Of a DNA stretch of 64,000 nucleotides, positions 29,369 through 38,327 are shown piece by piece. This DNA comes from Neoroseomonas terrae (GTDB taxonomy: Bacteria; Pseudomonadota; Alphaproteobacteria; Acetobacterales; Acetobacteraceae): contig NZ_JAAEDI010000032.1 in the NCBI RefSeq assembly GCF_018129025.1, positions 1 through 64,000 on the forward strand, in the 5' to 3' direction. The notes beneath the pieces were generated by a model. It worked only from the letters and a program-made list of their open reading frames with translations, searched no databases and was not told where the DNA came from. The translations under genes were made by a program, and so were the position numbers. How positions within the stretch are numbered: the stretch's first letter is position 1; the number at the start of each line of letters is the position of its first letter.

Positions 29369-30730
29369 ATGCACGGAAAGGATACAAGCAAGGTGAAGCG
29401 CATTCTTGCGCGCGGCGGGCTCGCCGCCGCTGCCATGATGGTCGCGGCGATGCCCGCGATGGCCCAGGAAGCCCCGAAGGTGGATACGGGCGATGCCGCC
29501 TGGATGCTCACCTCCACCGCCCTGGTGCTGATGATGACGATCCCGGGCGTCGCGCTCTTCTACGCGGGCATGGTCCGCAAGAAGAACGTGCTCGCCACGA
29601 TGATGCAGTCCTTCTTCATCACCGCGCTCGTCTCGGTGTTGTGGATGGTGGCGGGCTATTCCATCGCCTTCGGTGAGGGTGGGGCCTATTTCGGCGACTT
29701 CTCCCGCGTGCTGCTCGCCGGCGTGGCGGACAAGTGGGACCAGCCCTTCTCGCTGGGCACGGGCGATTCCGCGGTGGCCTTCACCGTGCCCGAGACGATC
29801 TTCATGATGTTCCAGATGACCTTCGCGATCATCACCGCCGCGCTGATCACCGGCGCGGTGGCGGACCGCATGAAGTTCTCCGCGCTGGTGGTGTTCATCA
29901 CCCTGTGGTCGCTGCTGGTCTATTCGCCGGTCGCGCACTGGGTGTGGCATCCGAATGGCTGGCTGTTCCAGGACGGCGCGCTCGACTTCGCGGGCGGCAC
30001 GGTGGTGCACATCAATGCCGGCGTGGCCGGCCTGGTCGCCGCTATCGTCCTCGGCAAGCGCATCGGCTACGGCACCGAGAACATGTCGCCGTTCAACCTC
30101 GGCCTCGCCGTCATCGGCGCCTCCCTGCTGTGGGTGGGCTGGTTCGGCTTCAACGCCGGCTCGGCGGCATCGTCGGGCGGCGGGCGCGCGGGCATGGCGA
30201 TGCTGGTCACGCAGATCGCGGCGGCGGGCGCGACGCTCTCCTGGGTGGTCATCGAGTGGATGACGAAGGGCAAGCCGTCCGTGCTCGGCGCCATCTCGGG
30301 CGCGGTGGCGGGCCTTGTCGCCATCACCCCGGCGGCTGGCTTCGTCCTGCCGGGCTCCGCGCTGATCATCGGCGTGGTTGCCGGCCTGGCCGGCTTCTGG
30401 GGCGCAACGGCGCTGAAGCACGCGCTGGGCTATGACGACAGCCTGGACGCCTTCGGCGTGCATGGCATCTGCGGCATCGTCGGTGCGCTGATGGTGGGCT
30501 TCCTGGCCTATGGCCCGCTCTCGGCCACCACGGCCTCGCCGGAAGGCGTCAGCGGCTCGATGGCGCAGTTCATCAAGCAGTGCACGGCGGTGGGCGCGAC
30601 CATCGTCTTCACGGCGGTGTCGACCTTCATCCTGCTGAAGATCGTCGACGTGGTGATCGGCCTGCGCGTGAGCGAGGAAGAGGAACGCGAGGGCCTCGAC
30701 GTCACGCTGCATGGAGAGCGCCTGAACTGA
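29369..30730 (+). CDS. amtB: Ammonium transporter AmtB
   Basis: Trimeric inner-membrane ammonium channel, 453 residues. A cleavable-looking signal peptide (ending AMPAMAQ, about residue 33) precedes eleven helices. Pore features are visible: FYAGMVRKKN, the conserved HxxGxxxxxW-type regions (ALGYDDSLDAFGVHGICGIVG) and FQMTFAIITAALITGA. ATG 29369 has GAGG nine bases upstream; a GTG at 29354 overlapping the glnK stop is an alternative. Co-transcribed with glnK. Confidence 0.95.
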   Translation: MHGKDTSKVKRILARGGLAAAAMMVAAMPAMAQEAPKVDTGDAAWMLTSTALVLMMTIPGVALFYAGMVRKKNVLATMMQSFFITALVSVLWMVAGYSIAFGEGGAYFGDFSRVLLAGVADKWDQPFSLGTGDSAVAFTVPETIFMMFQMTFAIITAALITGAVADRMKFSALVVFITLWSLLVYSPVAHWVWHPNGWLFQDGALDFAGGTVVHINAGVAGLVAAIVLGKRIGYGTENMSPFNLGLAVIGASLLWVGWFGFNAGSAASSGGGRAGMAMLVTQIAAAGATLSWVVIEWMTKGKPSVLGAISGAVAGLVAITPAAGFVLPGSALIIGVVAGLAGFWGATALKHALGYDDSLDAFGVHGICGIVGALMVGFLAYGPLSATTASPEGVSGSMAQFIKQCTAVGATIVFTAVSTFILLKIVDVVIGLRVSEEEEREGLDVTLHGERLN

Positions 30731-30774
30731 ACCGGGATCGGGGCGGCTGCCCCGTCCCGCCAACCGACCGGACC

Positions 30775-30809
30775 GGGCGCGGGGCTTGCCTCCGCGCCCG
30801 CATCCTTTT
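30775..30809 (+). terminator. Intrinsic terminator of glnK-amtB
   Basis: GGGCGCGG and CCGCGCCC form an eight-pair stem around nine bases, followed by GCATCCTTTT. It lies 45 bases after the amtB stop, just before the convergent AhpD-like gene. Confidence 0.65.
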
Positions 30810-30828
30810 CCGCCTTGCCCTGCTCGAT

Positions 30829-31215
30829 TCAGCCGAACGCTTCGTCCACCGGGACGCGCAGGGCTTCCGCCAGCCGGTTCGTCTCGGCTGCCATGCCGAG
30901 CACGGCGAGCAACTCGCCATGCATCTCCGGCGTCATGCCCTTCGTCCTCGCCGCCGCGGTATGGGAGGTGACGCAATAGGTGCACCCCGCCGCGGCGGAG
31001 GCCGTGAGGTACAGCATCTCCTTGACCAGCGGATCGAGCGCGCCGGGTGCCATCACATGCTTCAGGCTTTCCCACGTCCGCGCGAGCGTGGGCGGATGGA
31101 CGGCGAGCGCCTTCCAGAAGTTGTTCACGTCGGCGACGCCGCGTGCGGCCTTGATGTCGTCGAACACCGCCCGGACCTCGGGCGGTGCTTCGTCGTACGA
31201 GATGAGTCGGCTCAT
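30829..31215 (-). CDS. AhpD/carboxymuconolactone-decarboxylase-like protein
   Basis: 128 residues, all-helical. The redox motif is CTYCVTSH: CxxC followed three residues later by His, with the upstream glutamate in VKEMLYLTAS, as in AhpD and peroxidase-related enzymes rather than true carboxymuconolactone decarboxylases. It probably takes part in peroxide or thiol redox chemistry in the cytosol. Start at ATG 31215 (MSRLISYDEAPPEV) matches relatives; ATG 31242 adds nine residues. Co-oriented with the response regulator gene upstream of it. Confidence 0.87.
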   Translation of the reverse strand: MSRLISYDEAPPEVRAVFDDIKAARGVADVNNFWKALAVHPPTLARTWESLKHVMAPGALDPLVKEMLYLTASAAAGCTYCVTSHTAAARTKGMTPEMHGELLAVLGMAAETNRLAEALRVPVDEAFG

Positions 31216-31317
31216 ATTCCGGGCCGCGTCATGGTTCGGCATATAGCCGCTGCGACAACCCAGGACGCGATCCCGTTGCCTGTCCGACGATCTCGCCGTC
31301 GGAAAGGCTGCGCTGCA

Positions 31318-32034
31318 TCAGCCCGGCTCGCCCGGGGCGGCCAGCTCCAGGCGGTAGCCTCCGGTCTCCGTCACCAGGATGCGGGTCTCCGCCGGGTTCG
31401 GCTCGATCTTCTGCCGCAGGCGGTAGATGTGCGTCTCGAGCGTATGGGTCGTCACGTTGCTGTTGTACCCCCACACCTCGTTCAGCAGGATCTGCCGCGG
31501 CACCGGCTTGCCGCCGGCGCGGTAGAGGAACTTCAGGATCGCCGCTTCCTTCTCGGTCAGGCGCAGGCGCTTCCCGTTGGCGGGGTCGTGCAGCTGCTTC
31601 GCCGCCGGGCGGAACAAATACGGCCCGACCTGGAAGATGGCGTCCTCACTGCTGTCGTAGACGCGCAGCTGCACGCGGATGCGCGCCAGCAGCTCTGCCA
31701 GGCGGAACGGCTTCGCGATGTAGTCATTCGCCCCCGCATCGAGGCCGCTCACGATGTCCGCCTCCGCGTCGGAGCCGGTCAGCATGATGATCGGCATGCG
31801 GAAGCCGCTGCGGCGGATGCGCACGCAGAACTCGCGTCCATCGCCGTCCGGCAGAGTCAGGTCCAGCAGAATAAGGTCGAAATGTACCCCAGCCGTGGCC
31901 AGCAACGCCTCTGCCTCGGTGAGCCGCCCCGCCACGGACGGCTCAAACTCGCTGTCCAGCGCCAACTGGTCCTTCAAGGTCGCGGCCAGCGCCGCATCAT
32001 CCTCCACGATAAGAACCGGACGCGGCCCTGCCAT
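31318..32034 (-). CDS. OmpR/PhoB-family response regulator
   Basis: 238 residues. Receiver domain 1-120: acidic pocket VEDD, phospho-acceptor Asp about residue 58 (LILLDLTLPDGDG), switch Thr in MLTGSD and Lys in YIAKPF. The C-terminal winged helix (about 145-232) carries LTEKEAAILKFLY and the recognition helix region THTLETHIYRLRQKIEP. No histidine kinase gene is adjacent, so it is an orphan here. Direct repeats CGGTTTCAA at about 32061 and 32091 in the upstream region could be its binding half-sites (speculative). Confidence 0.93.
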   Translation of the reverse strand: MAGPRPVLIVEDDAALAATLKDQLALDSEFEPSVAGRLTEAEALLATAGVHFDLILLDLTLPDGDGREFCVRIRRSGFRMPIIMLTGSDAEADIVSGLDAGANDYIAKPFRLAELLARIRVQLRVYDSSEDAIFQVGPYLFRPAAKQLHDPANGKRLRLTEKEAAILKFLYRAGGKPVPRQILLNEVWGYNSNVTTHTLETHIYRLRQKIEPNPAETRILVTETGGYRLELAAPGEPG

Positions 32035-32295
32035 ACGAGCTGATCCCCTCTATCTCTCAGCGGTTTCAACCGCCGGCCGGCGAAACGGTTTCAAAAAAAC
32101 TTGCGTGACGTATGAACCGCTACGCTTTCTTGTGCCAGCGCCTGCCCTGCCGATAGGGTCAAATCGCGCAGCTGTGATGGCGGGGCTGGGGAACTGGACG
32201 ACGCAAGGAAACGTACCACATCCAGCATCGATGTGCTGCCTTCGGCACGCCATAGTTCGGGCGCGCCATCGAATCACCCTACGGAACGCCAGTCC

Positions 32296-33462
32296 ATGAC
32301 GCCACAAGGCAGCCGCGCCGCCGAGACCCAGATCGATGCCGCGCGCGATTCGCGCATCCTGGCGCTCCGGCAAGTCCATCGCGCCGTGGCCGAGTTGCGC
32401 CGCGGGACGCCTGTGCTGCTGAACGGGCCGGATGCCTGCCTCGTGGTTGCCGCGGCCGAAACCGTCGGCGCTCTCGGCCTGGCCGAGCTTTCGGACGCGG
32501 CGCACGCTGCGCCTGTGCTTCTGCTCGCGCCGATGCGGGCTGCCGCCGTGCTGCAACGCCCCGTGCCCCATGCCCCCGAGGATGAGGGTGCCGTAGCCCT
32601 ACGGCTGAACCCCACCCTGACCGAGCCGGAGGTCCTGCGCAGCCTCGCCGACCCGACCGCTGACCGCATGCTGCCGGAGCAGCCCGAGCGTGTGACGGCT
32701 CCGCCGCTCGCCCACGCCGCGATTGCGCTGGCGAAGCTCGGGCGCCTGCTGCCGGCGCTGGTCGCCGCGCCAGCCGGGCCGGTGGCGGCCGCACGGATGT
32801 CGCTGCTCGCCGTCGATGCCGCCGACGTCATCGACTATCCAGCGACCGCCGCGACGTCGCTGACGCGCGTTGCCGACGCGCGCGTGCCGCTCGAAGGCGC
32901 ACGGGATGCGCGCGTCGTCGCGTTCCGCGCCGCGGACGGCGGCATCGAGCATCTGGCGATTCTGGTCGGCACGCCTGAACGGACCGCCGTGGAGGGCGGC
33001 GCGCCGCTGGTGCGAGCACATTCCGAATGCTTCACCGGCGACCTGCTCGGCAGCTTGCGCTGCGATTGCGGCCCGCAGCTCCGCGGCGCGATCGCTCGCA
33101 TGGCTGCCGACCCGGCCGGCGGTGTGCTGCTGTATCTCGCCCAGGAAGGCCGTGGCATCGGACTGGTGAACAAGCTGCGCGCCTATACGCTGCAGGATGG
33201 CGGGCTCGATACGCTCGATGCCAACCGCGCGCTGGGCTACGGTGCCGACGAACGCAATTTCCTCGTCGCCGCCACGATGCTGCGCGTCCTCGGCGTCGAG
33301 CGCGTGCGGCTGCTGACGAACAACCCTGACAAGATCAATGGCCTTGCCGCCTGCGGCATCGAGGTGCTGGGCCGCGAAGCCCACGCCTTTGACCCGAACG
33401 GGGTGAACGATGGCTATCTTCGCACCAAGGCGGCACGCTTCGGCCACTTGCTGCCGGAATGA
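32296..33462 (+). CDS. ribA: GTP cyclohydrolase II with degenerate N-terminal domain
   Basis: Opens GTP to the first pyrimidine of riboflavin synthesis. 388 residues. The catalytic RibA domain is the C-terminal half (about 190-388): zinc cysteines C245, C256 and C258 (ECFTGDLLGSLRCDCG), LYLAQEGRGIGLVNK, and TNNPDKINGL. The N-terminal about 185 residues (AVAELRRGTPVLL, then ALAAGL-rich helices) resemble a DHBP-synthase fold in position but lack its acidic catalytic motifs, so RibB activity is not expected. The stop overlaps the next gene (ATGA). Nothing like an FMN riboswitch was recognised upstream. Confidence 0.92.
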   Translation: MTPQGSRAAETQIDAARDSRILALRQVHRAVAELRRGTPVLLNGPDACLVVAAAETVGALGLAELSDAAHAAPVLLLAPMRAAAVLQRPVPHAPEDEGAVALRLNPTLTEPEVLRSLADPTADRMLPEQPERVTAPPLAHAAIALAKLGRLLPALVAAPAGPVAAARMSLLAVDAADVIDYPATAATSLTRVADARVPLEGARDARVVAFRAADGGIEHLAILVGTPERTAVEGGAPLVRAHSECFTGDLLGSLRCDCGPQLRGAIARMAADPAGGVLLYLAQEGRGIGLVNKLRAYTLQDGGLDTLDANRALGYGADERNFLVAATMLRVLGVERVRLLTNNPDKINGLAACGIEVLGREAHAFDPNGVNDGYLRTKAARFGHLLPE

Positions 33463-33956
33463 GTGGCACGGCCATCGTCACGCCCGACGCCCTGCTGCGC
33501 TTTCGCGGCCAGACGCTGCGCTGCGCGATCGGTGCCGGCGGCATTCGTTCCGACAAGCGGGAAGGGGATGGCGCGACCCCGGTCGGCCTGCTGCCGATCC
33601 GCCGCCTGCTGTGGCGAGCCGACCGCGGCCCGCGCCCTGGCGGCGCCATTCCCGCCGAGCCGATCGCGCCCGAGGACGGCTGGTGCGACGACGTGGGGGA
33701 CCCAGCCTACAACACCCGTATTCGGCTGCCGCATGGCGCCCGCCACGAGCGCCTGTGGCGCGACGATACGGTCTACGACGTCATCGGCGTGCTTGGCTGG
33801 AACGACGCGCCGGTAGTGCGCGGGCGCGGCAGCGCGATCTTCCTGCACCTCGCACGGCCCGGCCTGCCACCGACCGAGGGCTGCGTCGCGCTGCCTGAGG
33901 CGGAACTACGGCGCCTGCTGTCAGAGGGGATGGCGGCGCTGGAGATTCGGGGCTGA
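33459..33956 (+). CDS. L,D-transpeptidase (YkuD-like) family protein
   Basis: 165 residues, lacking a signal peptide. The catalytic pair is His130 and Cys142 in HLARPGLPPTEGCVAL, a variant of the YkuD HGxx/S-HGC motif. Early blocks (GAGGIRSDKREGDGATPVG) match the small cytosol-size YkuD proteins such as the YafK/ErfK-like group of alphaproteobacteria. Expected to act on peptidoglycan, yet no export signal is visible, which leaves its location unclear. Coupled to ribA by a 4-base overlap. Repeat copy F follows its stop. Confidence 0.85.
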   Translation: MSGTAIVTPDALLRFRGQTLRCAIGAGGIRSDKREGDGATPVGLLPIRRLLWRADRGPRPGGAIPAEPIAPEDGWCDDVGDPAYNTRIRLPHGARHERLWRDDTVYDVIGVLGWNDAPVVRGRGSAIFLHLARPGLPPTEGCVALPEAELRRLLSEGMAALEIRG

Positions 33957-33993
33957 GGAGGCTGCCTTGGCCGGAGGGGCGCTGGCACTTCGG

Positions 33994-34223
33994 CTGTTGA
34001 GTTGGAGGGGCTTTGCCCCTCCAAGCCACCCCACCAAAGGCCGAAAGGCGTTTGGAAACCTTAAATTGGCGCCGTGCACCATGGTTAGAATCGCGCCGAG
34101 ACTCGATTTGGCGCACGAAACGCGCCTGGCGGCGGCAACGAAGCCTCAGTGCCCGGCACCAACAGCTTGCGGTCCAGGGGGTCCAACCCCTGGCGGGGTG
34201 GTTCGGAGGGGCAGCGCCCCTCC
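33994..34223 (+). repeat. Two-armed palindromic intergenic repeat, copy F
   Basis: CTGTTGAGTTGG flank, hairpin GGAGGGGC-TTT-GCCCCTCC at 34004-34022, AAGCCACCCCACC, an imperfect second hairpin (AAAGGCCGAAAGGCGTTT), TTGGCGCCGTGC, core, GCACCAACAG, CCAGGGGGT-CCA-ACCCC-TGG with one base lost from the stem, and the closing hairpin to 34223. It lies between convergent genes. This is the most decayed copy. The gap 33957-34313 holds no gene. Confidence 0.85.
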
Positions 34224-34313
34224 GACCTCCGACGGTAGATCCGACGGGCCTTCAGCAGGAGGCGAGCGGCGTGCGCCCGCCGATCCCGGAGCGGCTGAGG
34301 AGGACGACCGTCC

Positions 34314-35690
34314 TCACTCGGCTGCGCGCGCCTGCGTCGCCACAAGCGGCACGATCCCCGGCAGCGAGGACCCTTCCCAGAGCTGGGCCAGCAGCGCCTT
34401 CGCCGGCGCGGATCCCACCGCATCCGACGTCAGTTCCAGGAACTTGTCGGACAGGTCCTGGTCGGACAGCGGCGCATCGGGATCGCCCTTGCGCGTATGC
34501 TGGTGCCTGTTCAGCACGCGGCCATCCTTCAGCGTGATCGTCACCTTCGCGGACCGCTTGGACGGGAACGCCGCCGCGCATTCGGGGTCAAGCGTCACCG
34601 ACACCTTCGCCATCAGCGCACGCGTCTCCGGATCCGCCAGACGGTCCGGCGTGAAGGCAACGAGTCGCACACCACCATGCCGCAGCATGGTCGCGGCCGT
34701 GAATTGCGCGGAGAACCGGCAATCCTGCTCCGTCATGGCATTCGGCCGGTCGCAGACTTCCTTCGTGGCCTTGTAGCCGCCGATCAGCACGCTCTCGACA
34801 TCTTCCGGCTTGAAGCCGTTCTCGAGATGCAGGTCGCGCACGGCGTCCAGCGCGGCGAAGATGTGGCCGCAGCAGCCATGGTTCTTGAAGGTCATGTCAG
34901 TGATGGCGAAAGGCTTGCCGATCCCGGCCAGCGCCATCTCCCACTTGCCGGTGTCCTCGCTGGTCGCGGCCGCGAAGCCGGCCGGGCCGTGCAGCACGTC
35001 CAGCGCGCCAGTCATGCCCTTCGCGGCGGACATGGCGGCAAGCGCGCCGGCCTCGGCCGCATGGCCGGGATGCAGAGGCTTCGACATGCCCTCGCCGCGG
35101 AAAGCCTGCTGCAGCCCCGACGCCATCGTGGCAGCCGTCGCGATGGCATGCGCGATGCGCGTCTCGTCGCAATCCAGCAGCACGGCGACGGATGCGGCGG
35201 CGCCGAAGGTGCCGACCGTCCCGGTAGTGTGCCAGAAATCGTAGTGCGACGGCTGCACCGCGCGGCCGATGCGGCAGGACACCTCATAGCCGGCGGCGAG
35301 GGAGCGCAGCAGCGTCTCCATCGTCACGCCGCGCGCCTGGGCCGCGGCCAGCGCAGCCGCGATCGTCGGGCAGCCCGGGTGATAGACGGCGTAGCGATAG
35401 ATGTCGTCGAACTCGACCGTGTGGGACGCCGTGCCGTTCAGCAGCGCGGCATGGCGCACCGGCACGCGCCGCCCTGAGACGTAGCAGACAGCGCCGCCGC
35501 CGCCGCGCGTCTCGTCCTCCAGGGCGGCGGACATCAGCGTGGCAGGCTCCCGCCAGGCGCCGGCGAGAAGGGCGGCGAACCAGTCCACCAGGGCGCGTCG
35601 CGCGTGATGCGCGACCTCGGTATCGAGCGGGCGCGACTTCCAGGTGGCGGCGTGGTCGGCGAGGACGAGGAGCGGATTCGTCATAGTCAT
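34314..35690 (-). CDS. MmgE/PrpD-family protein
   Basis: 458 residues, the size of 2-methylcitrate dehydratase PrpD and related hydro-lyases/isomerases. Family blocks seen: ALVDWFAALLAG, the VEFDDIYRYAVYHPG region with Asp and His of the active site, AGYEVSCRIGRAV, and FKNHGCCGHIFAALDAV. No prpB/prpC neighbours exist, so a role in the methylcitrate cycle is unlikely. Last gene of a five-gene minus-strand operon; ATG 35690 is six bases before the dehydrogenase stop region and a GTG at 35699 overlaps it. The substrate is probably a hydroxy- or unsaturated di/tricarboxylate (inference). Confidence 0.88.
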   Translation of the reverse strand: MTMTNPLLVLADHAATWKSRPLDTEVAHHARRALVDWFAALLAGAWREPATLMSAALEDETRGGGGAVCYVSGRRVPVRHAALLNGTASHTVEFDDIYRYAVYHPGCPTIAAALAAAQARGVTMETLLRSLAAGYEVSCRIGRAVQPSHYDFWHTTGTVGTFGAAASVAVLLDCDETRIAHAIATAATMASGLQQAFRGEGMSKPLHPGHAAEAGALAAMSAAKGMTGALDVLHGPAGFAAATSEDTGKWEMALAGIGKPFAITDMTFKNHGCCGHIFAALDAVRDLHLENGFKPEDVESVLIGGYKATKEVCDRPNAMTEQDCRFSAQFTAATMLRHGGVRLVAFTPDRLADPETRALMAKVSVTLDPECAAAFPSKRSAKVTITLKDGRVLNRHQHTRKGDPDAPLSDQDLSDKFLELTSDAVGSAPAKALLAQLWEGSSLPGIVPLVATQARAAE

Positions 35691-35695
35691 GCTGC

Positions 35696-36670
35696 TCACG
35701 CGTTGCCGCGGAGCACCTCCTTGTTGATGACGACGTCGGGGTCGAGCTGGCCCTTGAGATGGGCGAAGATGCTCTCGGCGCAGGACAGCCCCATGCGGCG
35801 GGTGGATTGATCCGTCGCCGCCGCCGAGTGCGGCGAGACGACGACATTGGCGAAGTCGAGGAAGGGCAGCTTGGTGGTCACCGGCTCCTCCCAGAACACG
35901 TCGAGGCCGGCCGCGCCCAGATGGCCGGTCTTCAGCGCATTGGTCAACGCCGTCTCGTCCACCAGCGTCCCACGCGCCGTGTTGATATAGGCGGCACCCG
36001 GCTTCATGGCGGCGAAGAAGGCCGCATTGACCATGCCGCGCGTCTCGATGTTGGACGGGCAGTGGGTGGTCACGATATCGGCGGCGGCCAGGCCTTCATG
36101 CAGCACCTTCACCGGCTTGAATCCCGCGCCCTTGATGGTGTTCTGCGGAATGTAGGGGTCGTGGACCAGCACATCCATCCCGAAGGCGGCGCATAGCCGC
36201 GCCACCCGCCCGCCGATCCGCCCGAAGCCCACCACCAGCACGGTCAGCCCCGCGAGGTCCAGCGTGCGCAGCGACGGCTTCGGGCCCCAGTCCAGTGCCT
36301 TGGTGTTGCGATCATAGTCGATGGTGCGCCGCGCCGTGGTCAGCATCAGCATCATCGCGTGTTCGGCAACCGAAACGGCATTGGCATCCGGGGTGACGGT
36401 CAGCGGGATGCCGCGTTCCGTCAGCGCCTCGACATCCACGGCGTCATAGCCGACGCCGTGGCGGGCGCAGATGCGCAGCGCCGGGGCATTGGCGAGGAAG
36501 GCGCGGTCGATCTTCGTCGAGCGCACGATGATGGCATCCGCCGTCCTCATCGGCTCGGCCAGCGTCTCCGGCGTCACCGGGTCGAGCATCGTGACCGTGT
36601 AGCCCGGCTCGGCGCGCAGCCGCGCCATGGCATCGGGATGGAGCGGGCGGAGGCAGACGACGTGCGGCAT
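35696..36670 (-). CDS. D-2-hydroxyacid dehydrogenase (phosphoglycerate-dehydrogenase-like)
   Basis: NAD-dependent oxidoreductase of 324 residues without an ACT domain, so not a regulated SerA. The Rossmann loop is VVGFGRIGGRVAR. Catalytic Arg is in NTARGTLVDE, Glu in GLDVFWEEP and His in VVSPHSAAAT. ICARHGVGYDAVD and VSVAEHAMMLML are standard family blocks. Position in the operon between a solute-binding protein and the MmgE/PrpD gene suggests it oxidises an imported 2-hydroxy acid to the 2-oxo acid used by the ThDP decarboxylase (inference). Confidence 0.92.
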   Translation of the reverse strand: MPHVVCLRPLHPDAMARLRAEPGYTVTMLDPVTPETLAEPMRTADAIIVRSTKIDRAFLANAPALRICARHGVGYDAVDVEALTERGIPLTVTPDANAVSVAEHAMMLMLTTARRTIDYDRNTKALDWGPKPSLRTLDLAGLTVLVVGFGRIGGRVARLCAAFGMDVLVHDPYIPQNTIKGAGFKPVKVLHEGLAAADIVTTHCPSNIETRGMVNAAFFAAMKPGAAYINTARGTLVDETALTNALKTGHLGAAGLDVFWEEPVTTKLPFLDFANVVVSPHSAAATDQSTRRMGLSCAESIFAHLKGQLDPDVVINKEVLRGNA

Positions 36671-36684
36671 GGATGGTTCCCTGC

Positions 36685-37647
36685 TTACTCGACGGTGGCG
36701 CCGGAGATGCGGACGAGTTCCGCCCATTTCGGGATCTCGGCGGCGATGAAGGTGGCGAAGGCCTCGGGGTTGGACCCGACCGGCTCGCTGCCCTGTTCGG
36801 CGAGCTTCGCGCGCAGCGCATCGGTGCGCAGCACGGTCGCGATCTCGTTCGACACGCGCAGCACGACCGGGGCGGGCGTGCCGGCGGGGGCGAAGATGCC
36901 GTTCCACAGCGCGACCTCGAAGCCGGGAATGGTCTCGGCGATGGTCGGCACCTGCGGCAGCAGGGCGGAACGCCGCGCGGTGGTGATGGCGATGGCGCGC
37001 AGCCGCCCGGCCTGGACATGGGCGATGACCTCGACCAGCGGCGCGGCCATCGCCTGGATCTTGCCGCCGATCAGGTCCGTCACGGCGGGCGCGCCGCCGC
37101 GATAGGCGACGTGCGTCACCTCGATCCCGGCCTTCGCCGCGATCATGGCGGCGGACAAATGCTGGGACGTGCCGGAACCCGCATTGCCGAAGTTCAGGCT
37201 GCCCGGCCGGGCCTTGCCCAGGGCGATGAGCGCCGGGAGGTCCTGCGCCGGCACATCCGGGCTGATGACCAGCAAATTCGGGATGAAGGCGACCTGGCTG
37301 ACCGGCGCGAAGTCGCGCTGCGCGTTGAACGGGATGTTGCGGTACAGCGCGGCATTGGTGGCGTGGGTCGAGCTGGTTCCGAGCAGCAGCGTGTACCCAT
37401 CGGGCGTGGCGCGCGCGACGGCCTCGGAGCCGATGTTGCCGCCGGCGCCGGGCCGGTTCTCGACCACCACGGGCTGGTCGAGCCGGGCCGAGATGGCCTC
37501 GGCCACCAGCCGTGCCGTCACGTCGGAGCTGCCCCCCGGTGCGAAGGGCACGACCATGCGGATCGGCCGGTCCGGCGACCAGGATGCCTGCGCCTGTGCG
37601 AGGGCAGGCGTGGCCAGGGCGGCGGCGATGAGACTGCGGCGATACAT
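36685..37647 (-). CDS. Bug-family tripartite tricarboxylate transporter binding protein
   Basis: Periplasmic solute-binding protein, 320 residues. Signal peptide MYRRSLIAAALATPALAQAQA. Then the family blocks PIRMVVPFAPGGSSDVTAR, VVVENRPGAGGNIGSEAVA, PDGYTLLLGTSSTHATN and VTHVAYRGGAPAVTDLIGG. These proteins bind carboxylates and amino-acid-like ligands. No TctA/TctB membrane genes are here, so it either uses a distant transporter or acts as a sensor, as is common for Bug expansions. Confidence 0.95.
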   Translation of the reverse strand: MYRRSLIAAALATPALAQAQASWSPDRPIRMVVPFAPGGSSDVTARLVAEAISARLDQPVVVENRPGAGGNIGSEAVARATPDGYTLLLGTSSTHATNAALYRNIPFNAQRDFAPVSQVAFIPNLLVISPDVPAQDLPALIALGKARPGSLNFGNAGSGTSQHLSAAMIAAKAGIEVTHVAYRGGAPAVTDLIGGKIQAMAAPLVEVIAHVQAGRLRAIAITTARRSALLPQVPTIAETIPGFEVALWNGIFAPAGTPAPVVLRVSNEIATVLRTDALRAKLAEQGSEPVGSNPEAFATFIAAEIPKWAELVRISGATVE

Positions 37648-37720
37648 CGTTTCCTCCGATCGCCGGTCTGTCGCCGGCCTGGTTCGGGACGGCGGCCGGG
37701 TGTGCCGGCCGCCGCTGCTC

Positions 37721-38323
37721 TCAAAGCTGGTGGTAGGCGGCGTCCCCCAGGATCGCTTCGCGCATCCGGTGCTGGATGGCGGCACCATCGCGGGGCGGCA
37801 GGACCAGCTTCTTGCTGCCGGCGTCGATCTTGGCGACGGCGAAGAACGGCCCGTCGCCCGCATGGATCGCGGCGCGCAGCGCGGGCACTTCCTCGGGCTT
37901 CGTCACGAACATCGTGTGCTTGAAGCCGGCGCCCTTCGCCATGGCGACCAGATCGACGCCGTATTTCGTCGCCGTCTCCTGCATGCCGGTCTCGCCGTAA
38001 TGCTCGTTGTCCTGCACGACGATGGCGAGGTTCTTCGGCTTCTTCACCGCGATGGTGGCGAGCGCGCCGATGCCCATCAGCATCTCGCCATCGCCCGTCA
38101 GCACCAGCACGGGCCGCGTCGGCTGCGCCTGCGCGAGGCCGAGCCCGATCATCGCCGCCGCACCCATGCCGCCCCACAGCGGTAGGTTCAGCTTGTGGTC
38201 GCCCACCGCCGTGATGTCCCAGCAGGGCGCGCCGAGGCCGGCGATCACCGCCAGATCACCGCGGTCGGCCAGCAGCGCGCGGGTCAGTTCGCGACGGTCG
38301 AGTTTTCCGGATTCCGCAAGCAT
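37721..38323 (-). CDS. ThDP-dependent 2-oxoacid decarboxylase, beta (PP-domain) subunit
   Basis: 200 residues, a stand-alone pyrophosphate-binding half of a ThDP enzyme. The Mg/ThDP motif starts GDGEMLMGIGALATI and ends VVQDNEHYGETGMQ. Closest in architecture to the beta subunits of sulfopyruvate or phosphonopyruvate decarboxylases. Must pair with the alpha subunit encoded four bases upstream. The product is expected to be an aldehyde plus CO2; the acid group (sulfo, phosphono or carboxy) cannot be told. Confidence 0.88.
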   Translation of the reverse strand: MLAESGKLDRRELTRALLADRGDLAVIAGLGAPCWDITAVGDHKLNLPLWGGMGAAAMIGLGLAQAQPTRPVLVLTGDGEMLMGIGALATIAVKKPKNLAIVVQDNEHYGETGMQETATKYGVDLVAMAKGAGFKHTMFVTKPEEVPALRAAIHAGDGPFFAVAKIDAGSKKLVLPPRDGAAIQHRMREAILGDAAYHQL

Positions 38324-38327
38324 CGTC

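Noticed and set aside
32035..32295. Possible FMN riboswitch before ribA
   Set aside because: No conserved RFN-element blocks are recognisable; only direct CGGTTTCAA repeats near the response-regulator start were seen.
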